From contig CAAFRW010000283.1 in assembly GCA_900765575.1 (NCBI GenBank), positions 1-10,999 on the forward strand: DNA of 10,999 nucleotides, given 5' to 3'. This stretch comes from Bacteroidaceae bacterium. Lineage in GTDB: Bacteria > Bacteroidota > Bacteroidia > Bacteroidales > Bacteroidaceae. The notes beneath the pieces were generated by a model, which saw only the letters and a program-made list of their open reading frames with translations, made no database searches and was not told the origin of the DNA. Of this stretch, positions 1 through 6,322 are shown one piece after another (position 1 is the stretch's first letter; every line of letters starts with the position of its first letter). Made by a program: the position numbers and the translations under genes.

Positions 1-1
1 C

Positions 2-763
2 CATACGGACTACTACGAGGAAACACATTGCGAATGGATAGAAACCGGAGATGGTGATAGCGGTGAAGGAGGCGAAGGTGAAGGCGGAGAAGTGAATCCA
101 CCAACGAAGCCTGCTGATCCTAAAGAACTTGATTCTGATCCTTGTTCTATTACGCAATCATTGAATCAAAATGAAGTCTTTAAGGCTAAAGTTGTAGAAC
201 TTGTAAATAACGCATATAGAAATCCATCAGGTAATGAAGATGGGTGGATTAAAACCATAGATAATAATTATATATATCCTGTATCGGCAACGCATAGTAG
301 TTTGCAATATGAATCATCAAGTACTACTAATAAAATATATGCAGAAAAGATTCATGTGCATCCTCTTGGCTCAGTACCTTCATTTTCTGATATAAAGGCA
401 TTGGCTACAGATTACAAGCATGGACATATACAAAAAGAAAATTTTATTTATGGTGTTCTTTCTTATAATGGTTCTATCATTATTAGTATTCAATCGGGAG
501 AAAAATTTGATGCTTTTGTAGATAAAATATTAGATAATCCTGATTTTGAAAATACAGCATATGGAGCGATGGTTAATGGAAACAATGAACATAATAAGAA
601 TGTAGCTTGCCTCATTGATTATTTTGCGATTAATAATGCCGGAGTTTCTGTTTCTTTAATCACATTCCAGAATAAAAATGAAAGGGAATTGATTTGGAAT
701 AATATAAAACCTCAAAATTATGATAAAAGGAGTTTAACTATTTCTGATATAAATTGCAATTAA
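2..763 (+). CDS. 3' end of a probably exported protein with C-terminal JAMM/MPN-like metallopeptidase domain (5'-truncated by window)
   Basis: The frame is open to the window edge, so the GTG at 92 is not a convincing start and the N-terminus lies upstream. The visible part starts with a Cys/Trp-containing segment (about 2-46), then an acidic Gly linker of only G, D, E and S (47-91), then a Pro-rich stretch and a globular domain. Counting the GTG codon as residue 1, the domain has H88-x-H90-P, S97 and D100, the zinc-binding signature of JAMM/MPN+ and RadC-type proteins. A candidate acidic partner is E49 in an E-x-G context. The loop between H90 and S97 is one residue shorter than in classical JAMM or RadC motifs. 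Family knowledge suggests a zinc isopeptidase or peptidase; activity here is inferred. The stop is one base before the next ATG, implying co-translation. The A+T-rich composition suggests an accessory gene. The substrate is unknown. Confidence 0.6.
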   Translation, partial: HTDYYEETHCEWIETGDGDSGEGGEGEGGEVNPPTKPADPKELDSDPCSITQSLNQNEVFKAKVVELVNNAYRNPSGNEDGWIKTIDNNYIYPVSATHSSLQYESSSTTNKIYAEKIHVHPLGSVPSFSDIKALATDYKHGHIQKENFIYGVLSYNGSIIISIQSGEKFDAFVDKILDNPDFENTAYGAMVNGNNEHNKNVACLIDYFAINNAGVSVSLITFQNKNERELIWNNIKPQNYDKRSLTISDINCN

Positions 764-764
764 A

Positions 765-1298
765 ATGAAAAAAATTACAACACTATTATTTTTTATGTGC
801 TTGGCAATTAATTTGCTAGCGCAAGAGGATTTGAGGGGTGACAATAATTTAGAAGCCCTTATAGGTACATGGAGCTACCAAAAGAATGATACAGTATTCA
901 AAATAAATCTTTCCACCAAATGTAAAGTAAAAATTGAGGGATACTATACAATGATGCAACTTTGGGGGAGCTATTATTTGAAAGTGGGAGATAAAGTAAT
1001 CGTAGATGATTTAAATTATGAACGTCCTTCCGTTTGGAGTGGTTTTAGTAAATCTAATCATGTTACAATTCAAATCAATAGACTTTTTGCTGAAAGTCCT
1101 CTTTACACGATTGTTTCTTTTTATGACTTACAAAAGAAACATCACAATGGTAAGGGAATCGGTGGTGGATATGTGAAACTGTTAGCACCGAATAAAATAC
1201 GATGGGTATTAGATGAGAATGCAGGATCGTTTGAAACTGAATATCCTATTATTGGCTTCTCCGTTCCCACTGATATTATTATGACCAAAGAGGAATAA
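765..1298 (+). CDS. Small secreted protein, DUF6705-like
   Basis: This 177-residue protein has a clear type I signal peptide: Lys-rich start, hydrophobic core at residues 6-19 and a likely cut at LLA|QED, typical of Bacteroidetes exported proteins. There is no lipobox Cys. The mature part contains an IGTWSYQ motif (33-39), alternating hydrophobic strands, a G-x-Y-Y turn near 68-71, and an ending FSVPTDIIMTK. From memory this layout resembles DUF6705, a small beta-rich secreted family of Bacteroidetes with no known function. The ATG follows the upstream stop by one base, so the two genes are almost certainly co-translated and both products probably leave the cytoplasm. A role as partner, chaperone or immunity factor for the JAMM-domain protein is inference from this coupling only. 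Confidence 0.6.
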   Translation: MKKITTLLFFMCLAINLLAQEDLRGDNNLEALIGTWSYQKNDTVFKINLSTKCKVKIEGYYTMMQLWGSYYLKVGDKVIVDDLNYERPSVWSGFSKSNHVTIQINRLFAESPLYTIVSFYDLQKKHHNGKGIGGGYVKLLAPNKIRWVLDENAGSFETEYPIIGFSVPTDIIMTKEE

Positions 1299-1317
1299 AA
1301 CCTCCTTTCAACACAAA

Positions 1318-1358
1318 TCAAGTATGGCCTTCATCTTATCATGACAGGCTATACTTGA
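1318..1358 (+). other. Strong hairpin between the secreted protein and the ligase gene
   Basis: Arms 1318-1330 and 1346-1358 pair over 13 bp, including one G-U pair. TCAT (1331-1334) and ATGA (1341-1344) can extend the stem above a one-base bulge, leaving a six-base loop. It starts 20 bases after the upstream stop and ends 16 bases before the ligase ATG. The flanking downstream tract is A-rich rather than U-rich, so it is not a classical intrinsic terminator in either direction. It could be an attenuator, an mRNA-processing or stability element, or a degenerate terminator. The right arm also holds TATACTTG, one mismatch from the Bacteroidetes -7 box. Confidence 0.6.
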
Positions 1359-1374
1359 ATAAAAAAGTTCTGTT

Positions 1375-3072
1375 ATGCAACAAAGGTTTTCTATACTGGC
1401 AGTCGGAAGCTTTATCTTTTTGTTACTTATTATTAATGAGTATTGCCCGGGATTTTTTCATCGGGAGGTCATTTATGCATATACTACTTTATGCATAGCT
1501 GTCGCCTTGTTGTTCCAAGTTTTATACAGAAAAAGGAACGATTGGAATATATCTTTGTTCGATGTAGCCATAGGATTACTCGTTTTGTATGGAGTAGGAC
1601 GTTCGTTGATTTGTGATAACGAATTTGTAGATGGAGTCGTGCTTTATAAATGGCTGGCAGTGCTTTTGGGATATATCTGGATTCGTAATTTCTCTCAAAA
1701 AGAAATTATACTATATGCTCTCGTTTTATCCGGAGTGGAAGAGGCTGTTACATGCATATCACAGTATATGGGATGGGTAGGAAGCTATCATTCGTTCTTT
1801 GAGATAACCGGTCACTTGGGTAATCCCGGACCATTAGGTGGATATTTGGCTGTATGTCTCACTGTTGCCGTTCATTTATTGAAAAAGGCGTTGAAAGAGA
1901 AAAAAAACAAGCTCCGTATAGGATTACTTGCGTCAATCATCCTGTTAGCTATCGGAATAATCCTTTCAAATTCACGGGCAGCCTGGCTGGGAACAATAAT
2001 CGGATGTTTGTTTTTAATTCCTGCTATTTCTTTAAGGTCTTTGTTGAAAACAAAGCGAATTGTTCTCTTTATAGGGTTACTTATTCTATTAGGCGCCCTT
2101 TTATATAGCTATCGTCCCAAATCAGCGAATGCACGGTTGTTAATATGGACTGTTTCCGCTGATATGGTTTCCGACAAACCTTTTACGGGACACGGTTGGT
2201 GCAGTTTCCAAAAGAAATATATGCTTTACCAAGCAAAGTATTTGAAGGAAAAAGGTTCTGAGGAAGAAAGGCTTATTGCAGACAATGTAACTTACACTTA
2301 CAACGAATGGCTCCATCTGACGGTTGAAACAGGTTTCATCGGATTACTCTTCGCTTTATTTATTGTAGTAAATATATATAGAGTAAAATCGGTAAATAAT
2401 TTCAATTTAACCATACAGGCCGCCTCTGCTGCATGGTTGACCTTCTCTATATTTTCTTATCCAACGGATATCTTTCCGTTGTTAATGCTATTTCCTTTTT
2501 TATTAGGCTGCATACAGTCTGAGAAACATTTTATTTTTTTCAAAAACTATGTGGTAAAGATTCCTGTATTTTTTCTTTTGCTATGTATCAGCATGGGGTC
2601 TCTCTGGGAAGGAATGTTTTATCTGCGGGCTTCAAAAGAAATAGCAGATGTCTTTAAAACAGACAATGTCTCCGGTAAGTTATTTGCTCAAAAGAATTAT
2701 CCCAAATTAAAAAACAATATAACATTCAATATGACATACTTGCAAAACTTAGTAAGACATTCATCTGATTTACACGATGATAATATTGTAGATAAAATTA
2801 TACCCAATACCGAAACCTATATTTGGTTAGGAAATTATTATCATCGGACAGGAAAATATCAGAAAGCCGAACAGGCTTATTTACTGGCGTCTGATATGGT
2901 TCCTAATAGAATGATGGCTAATTATAAGTTATGGCGTATGTATTTGGAACTTGGCAATGAGAAGAAGAGCATTGAAATAGCAAAAAGGATTCTATCACAG
3001 CCTGTAAAAGTAATAAACTCCTTTACGATTAACGCTAGAACAGAAATAAAAACTTTTTTATCGGATAAATAA
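1375..3072 (+). CDS. O-antigen ligase-like (Wzy_C/WaaL) membrane protein with C-terminal TPR tail
   Basis: The 565-residue product is polytopic, with hydrophobic segments from residue 6 to about 410. Family landmarks are visible in order: GHLGNPGPLGGY (146-157), SNSRAAW with R201 (198-204), an R254-x3-W258 stretch, GHGW (272-275), a periplasmic loop (about 276-308), and NEWLHL-x3-E-x-G with H314 (310-320). These match the Wzy_C superfamily, whose members transfer lipid-linked glycans to lipid A (WaaL) or proteins (PglL/PilO type), or polymerise them (Wzy). After the last membrane helix, residues 420-565 are soluble and contain about two TPR units (roughly 480-540), suggesting a protein-binding role. 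No glycan genes are nearby, so the acceptor and exact reaction cannot be assigned. It lies 76 bp after the DUF6705-like gene, separated by the hairpin, and may belong to the same transcript. Confidence 0.75.
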   Translation: MQQRFSILAVGSFIFLLLIINEYCPGFFHREVIYAYTTLCIAVALLFQVLYRKRNDWNISLFDVAIGLLVLYGVGRSLICDNEFVDGVVLYKWLAVLLGYIWIRNFSQKEIILYALVLSGVEEAVTCISQYMGWVGSYHSFFEITGHLGNPGPLGGYLAVCLTVAVHLLKKALKEKKNKLRIGLLASIILLAIGIILSNSRAAWLGTIIGCLFLIPAISLRSLLKTKRIVLFIGLLILLGALLYSYRPKSANARLLIWTVSADMVSDKPFTGHGWCSFQKKYMLYQAKYLKEKGSEEERLIADNVTYTYNEWLHLTVETGFIGLLFALFIVVNIYRVKSVNNFNLTIQAASAAWLTFSIFSYPTDIFPLLMLFPFLLGCIQSEKHFIFFKNYVVKIPVFFLLLCISMGSLWEGMFYLRASKEIADVFKTDNVSGKLFAQKNYPKLKNNITFNMTYLQNLVRHSSDLHDDNIVDKIIPNTETYIWLGNYYHRTGKYQKAEQAYLLASDMVPNRMMANYKLWRMYLELGNEKKSIEIAKRILSQPVKVINSFTINARTEIKTFLSDK

Positions 3073-3084
3073 ATAACGTTTTCT

Positions 3085-3126
3085 ACCTCTGCCGGTATAG
3101 CATCAGGGAAAGGTCTCTCTTTTTTT
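3085..3126 (+). terminator. Possible weak intrinsic terminator after the ligase gene
   Basis: ACCT-CTG (3085-3091) can pair with CAG (3104-3106) and AGGT (3111-3114) around a small internal bulge. It is followed by a pyrimidine tract ending in seven T residues (3120-3126). The position, 13 bases after the ligase stop, is right for a terminator, but the stem is short and interrupted. Confidence 0.3.
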
Positions 3127-3190
3127 GCTATTGCGAAAATATATGTCCGCAGTTGCAGAAAGTTATTTTCGCAGTTGCGGAAATAAAACG
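3126..3190. repeat. Three degenerate 22-bp tandem units with an embedded inverted repeat
   Basis: CGCAGTTGC occurs at 3148-3156 and again at 3170-3178, each followed by a purine pair and AAA. A more diverged unit with GCTATTGCG precedes them at about 3126-3147, giving a period of 22 bp. An inverted repeat overlaps the units: TGCGAAAATA (3132-3141) against TATTTTCGCA (3164-3173), a perfect 10-bp pairing with a 22-base spacer. The rest of the gap up to the promoter at 3252 shows no gene. Confidence 0.5.
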
Positions 3191-3251
3191 CCGTTCTCTA
3201 AGTAGGTTCAAAACCATGCCTGTGGTCATACGCAAGACTTTTGTTCTTCCA

Positions 3252-3283
3252 TTTGTATTATACTGATTAAATAAATACATTTG
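3252..3283 (+). promoter_or_regulatory. Bacteroidetes-type promoter of the GH97 gene
   Basis: TTTG at 3252-3255 (-33 element) is followed after exactly 20 bases by TACATTTG at 3276-3283 (-7 element, consensus TAnnTTTG). The predicted transcript start is around 3288, leaving a leader of about 30 bases before the ATG at 3319. Both boxes and the spacing match the group consensus, making this the best promoter in the window. Confidence 0.75.
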
Positions 3284-3318
3284 CAAAAAACATATACAAC
3301 CTTAAATACAACAGGAAT

Positions 3319-5283
3319 ATGATGAAAAGCAGACTAAAGGGATTCGTTTATTTCTTACTCACTGTAACCTTGCCACTTACGGCACAGAACCTCTCAGTGA
3401 AAGGACCTGATGGAAAATTACAAGTAACGGTTACATGCAACGAAAGCAACAAAATGTATTACACTGTTTCATACAACGGGAAACAACTGTTGGAACCATC
3501 TCCTTTAGGACTGGAAACAAACATAGGCGATTTTACCTCCTCCATGAAATTAATCGACCACGAGAGCAAGACAATAGATACGGTTTATACACAATCGCGA
3601 ATTAAAACCTCCCGGATACATTATCATGCCAACGAATTAACATGCCTTTTCGCCAATCCTGAAAACAAAAAGGTACATGTTACATTCCGCGTGAGCAACC
3701 ATGATATCGCTTTCCGTTATACACTCGACCGGCAAGACGGGCGCGGAAGTGTAACCATACACCATGAACAAACCGGATTCCAGTTTCCTCAGCATACCAC
3801 TACATTCCTTTGTCCGCAAAGCGATGCCATGATAGGCTGGAAACGGACAAAGCCCAGTTACGAAGAGGAATATACAGCCGATGCACCCATGAACATCCGG
3901 TCGGCATACGGACACGGCTATACATTCCCCTGCCTATTTAGAGTAGACGGAGCGGGATGGATACTTATCAGCGAAACGGGTGTAGACAGCCGTTACTGCG
4001 GTTCGCATCTGAGCGACTCTCAAGATGGATTATACTATATCGAATTCCCTATGCCAGAAGAGAATAACGGGAACGGAACGGTTGGGGCTGCCATGGCACT
4101 ATCCGGTTCCACACCGTGGCGTACCATCACTGTAGGAGAAACCTTACAGCCAATTGTCGAGACGACCGTTCCCTGGGATGTAGTGGAGCCCCGTTACACC
4201 AGCACACATACATACCAAATGGGACGCGGCACCTGGAGCTGGATACTCTGGCAAGACAGAAGTATCAATTACGACGACCAGGTACGCTATATTGATTTTG
4301 CCGCAGAGATGAAGTTCGAATATGTGCTAATAGACAACTGGTGGGATACCCGCATCGGACATAAGCGCATGGAGGAATTGATAAAGTACGCCGGAGAAAA
4401 AGGGGTAAATGTATTCTTATGGTACAGTTCAAGCGGATACTGGAACGATATAGAACAGGGGCCCATCAACAAAATGGATAATTCCATTGCACGCAAACAA
4501 GAGATGAAATGGTTGCAACAGGCAGGAGTGAAAGGTATTAAAGTGGATTTCTTCGGCGGCGACAAACAGGAAACGATGCGTCTCTACGAAGAGATTTTAA
4601 GTGATGCCGACGACCACGGACTGATGGTTATTTTCCACGGTTGTACTTTACCTAGAGGTTGGGAACGGATGTATCCCAACTATGTGGGCAGTGAAGCCGT
4701 CCTCGCCTCCGAGAATCTCGTGTTTAACCAGCATTTTTGTGATGAAGAAGCTTTTAACGCTTGCATGCATCCTTTTATCCGCAATACGGTAGGGTGCATG
4801 GAGTTTGGCGGCACAGTGCTGAACAAACGGTTAAACCGCACCAATAACGGAGGAACAACTCGTCGTACCACCGATGTGTTTCAGTTGGCTACCGCTGTTT
4901 TATTCCAGAATCCTATCCAGAACTTTGCGCTGGCTCCCAACAACCTGACGGATGCCCCGCAACTATGCATTGACTTTATGAAACAGATACCTACTACATG
5001 GGACGAGACACGTTTCATAGACGGCTACCCGGGGAAATATGTTGTTCTGGCCCGCCGCCACGGCAAACAATGGTATATAGCGGCAGTCAATGGCAACAAA
5101 GAACCGTTAAAATTAAAATGTTCGTTCCCCCTGTTGGCCGGGCAGACTGTTTCTTATTATTCAGACAGTCCGAAGCTTTCGCCACAATTGGAGTCAGTCA
5201 AAATAAAAGCGGACGGAAACTTCCGGCTGACGCTTCAACCACAAGGAGGAGCCGTACTAATACAACAAGGAACAGCTATGTAA
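3319..5283 (+). CDS. Secreted GH97 glycoside hydrolase, retaining alpha-galactosidase type
   Basis: The 654-residue protein has a signal peptide (residues 1-22, cut at LTA|QN), placing it in the periplasm or on the outer membrane. Residues about 24-285 form the N-terminal beta-sandwich, about 290-555 the catalytic barrel, and about 560-654 the C-terminal beta-domain, the standard GH97 layout and length. Landmarks include LIDNWWD (337-343), GIKVDFFGG (406-414) and VGSEAVLASEN (456-466). D410 in KVDFF is the position of the nucleophile in retaining GH97 enzymes. E465 is the likely acid/base, and E459, six residues earlier, matches a calcium ligand as in SusB (spacing from memory). A nucleophile Asp rather than the inverting-type Glu points to alpha-galactosidase, as in Bacteroides thetaiotaomicron BT1871; that substrate is inferred. 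It has its own promoter and no SusC/SusD partner here. Either of two adjacent ATGs could be the start. Confidence 0.9.
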   Translation: MMKSRLKGFVYFLLTVTLPLTAQNLSVKGPDGKLQVTVTCNESNKMYYTVSYNGKQLLEPSPLGLETNIGDFTSSMKLIDHESKTIDTVYTQSRIKTSRIHYHANELTCLFANPENKKVHVTFRVSNHDIAFRYTLDRQDGRGSVTIHHEQTGFQFPQHTTTFLCPQSDAMIGWKRTKPSYEEEYTADAPMNIRSAYGHGYTFPCLFRVDGAGWILISETGVDSRYCGSHLSDSQDGLYYIEFPMPEENNGNGTVGAAMALSGSTPWRTITVGETLQPIVETTVPWDVVEPRYTSTHTYQMGRGTWSWILWQDRSINYDDQVRYIDFAAEMKFEYVLIDNWWDTRIGHKRMEELIKYAGEKGVNVFLWYSSSGYWNDIEQGPINKMDNSIARKQEMKWLQQAGVKGIKVDFFGGDKQETMRLYEEILSDADDHGLMVIFHGCTLPRGWERMYPNYVGSEAVLASENLVFNQHFCDEEAFNACMHPFIRNTVGCMEFGGTVLNKRLNRTNNGGTTRRTTDVFQLATAVLFQNPIQNFALAPNNLTDAPQLCIDFMKQIPTTWDETRFIDGYPGKYVVLARRHGKQWYIAAVNGNKEPLKLKCSFPLLAGQTVSYYSDSPKLSPQLESVKIKADGNFRLTLQPQGGAVLIQQGTAM

Positions 5284-5338
5284 AAAGAAGCATCTGCCAA
5301 ACTGAAGTGCATCTAAACATACCCAATATATCACTTTA

Positions 5339-5914
5339 TTATTTCTTCCGTTTCAGTCCGGCACGAATCCGGCTCAACGATTGCGGAGTAATATAGAGGT
5401 AAGAAGCCAAGGCCTTTAACGGAACATGTTGCAAGAGTTCGGGGTTGGCCTCTAATAGAGTAAGGTAACGCTCCTTGGCTGTAGGAGTACCAAATGCCAA
5501 GGTAGAGTTATCGACCGAAAGAATCTCCTGCTCAAAAATACGACGACCGAAGTTTGCCATCTCTATCGATTCGGAGAAGAGTTTATCCAAAGCCGGACGG
5601 GAAATCATATACGCTACGCTATCCGTTACCGACTCAATATACACCTGCGACGGTTGGTTGGCCACGTATCCCCACGATGAAAAAGCGGAATCACCCGTAC
5701 TGACAAACCAGAGAGACATCTCCACTCCTTCTTTTAAAGCAAACGCCCTCCATATTCCCTGCTTCAGAATATAGAAATTCGTATTACGCTCTCCGGCAGG
5801 TACTATGAGTTCTCCTTTGCTAAAAGTCTGTTCCTCCATGTGTTGCAGCAGCGTACGCAAGGTCCGTTCGGGCAGTTTATATCTTTGGCAGAATTTCGCT
5901 ATCATCGTTTCCAT
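5339..5914 (-). CDS. Crp/Fnr-family transcriptional regulator (short form)
   Basis: Starting at the ATG at 5914 (METMIAKF) gives 191 residues, the usual length of the short Bacteroidetes Crp-like proteins. Residues about 12-115 form a cyclic-nucleotide-binding-like beta-barrel, followed by the long helix (about 110-135) and a C-terminal helix-turn-helix at about 164-188 (PLKALASYLYITPQSLSRIR). The phosphate-binding cassette is not canonical: where CRP has a Glu and an Arg, this protein reads GDSAFSSWGYVANQPSQ, so cAMP binding is doubtful and the ligand is unknown. Alternative in-frame starts exist at 6025 and 5932, but they would translate through the promoter box and add an unmatched basic leader. 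The gene is convergent with the GH97 gene (55 bp between stops) and stands alone. Whether it regulates its neighbours cannot be told from the sequence. Confidence 0.85.
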   Translation of the reverse strand: METMIAKFCQRYKLPERTLRTLLQHMEEQTFSKGELIVPAGERNTNFYILKQGIWRAFALKEGVEMSLWFVSTGDSAFSSWGYVANQPSQVYIESVTDSVAYMISRPALDKLFSESIEMANFGRRIFEQEILSVDNSTLAFGTPTAKERYLTLLEANPELLQHVPLKALASYLYITPQSLSRIRAGLKRKK

Positions 5915-5918
5915 GGCG

Positions 5919-5926
5919 CAAAGATA
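5919..5926 (-). promoter_or_regulatory. -7 box (TATCTTTG) at the regulator gene
   Basis: On the minus strand TATCTTTG matches TAnnTTTG exactly, and the extended form TATCTTTGCG is identical to the box in front of the MATE gene. No good TTTG lies at -33. Transcription from it would start close to the ATG at 5914, implying a leaderless message or a start at the in-frame ATG at 5905. Confidence 0.5.
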
Positions 5927-6173
5927 AAACATCCTTTTTATCGGGAAGTATTTGTTACTGAAATTATTCATCCTCCGTCCGGGCCACCGGTGCTTCCTCC
6001 TCCAGCAGTCCGTTAACAGAATCAACAGGGAAACATTAACTTCCCCTTAGGGCTTTTTCCGAATAGGACGTATCCCCCCATATGGAATATCGACACAATG
6101 AATCCTCTCCGGTATACAAGACGCGTGAGTTTTCCATTGCATAGAACTACCTGTTTATCAACACTTAAGCGAC
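5927..6173. other. Non-coding gap upstream of the regulator
   Basis: This stretch holds no convincing gene on either strand. A 20-codon plus-strand frame starting at 6082 and the N-terminal extension of the regulator frame are the only open readings, and neither has supporting features. No tRNA-like fold or riboswitch pattern was recognised. Confidence 0.5.
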
Positions 6174-6290
6174 AGGCCTATCCAAGTTTGTCCCGTAGGC
6201 CTATGGAAGGGGTATTGCGTAAGCCTACGCAAGCACATTAGCCAAGCCTAGCCAGTCACATTGGCCAGGCCTACGGGAGGATAAGCCGAA
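6174..6290. repeat. Five degenerate 23-bp tandem repeats (core ARGCCTA)
   Basis: The core A(A/G)GCCTA begins at 6174, 6197, 6221, 6244 and 6267, a spacing of 23, 24, 23 and 23 bp. Units three and four share most positions, and CACATTRGCCARGCCTA occurs twice with two differences (6234-6250 and 6257-6273). The unit junction also folds into a 7-bp hairpin: TTGCGTA (6215-6221), loop AGCC, TACGCAA (6226-6232). The array lies in the gap after the MATE stop and before the regulator. It is not a CRISPR array, because there are no unique spacers. Confidence 0.7.
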
Positions 6291-6322
6291 AAAGAGCTCA
6301 TCACGGAAGCAAAAACGAACCA

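Noticed and set aside
92..94. GTG as start codon of the first gene
   Set aside because: The same frame continues without a stop to the window edge and encodes a coherent linker, so the gene begins upstream.
5305..5336. Bidirectional terminator between the convergent GH97 and regulator genes
   Set aside because: Only a five-base AAGTG/CACTT pairing with a 22-base loop was found, too weak to call.
4998..5396. Plus-strand 132-residue open frame over the GH97 3' end
   Set aside because: It lies in a different frame inside the well-supported GH97 gene and shows no protein-like features.
5915..6025. Longer N-terminus of the Crp-like regulator starting at 6025
   Set aside because: The added 37 residues are basic and unlike the family, and they would run through the predicted -7 box.
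6082..6144. 20-codon plus-strand open frame
   Set aside because: It is short, has no signal, no promoter box and no recognisable motif.
6174..6290. CRISPR array
   Set aside because: The repeats are contiguous and degenerate, with no unique spacers and no cas genes.
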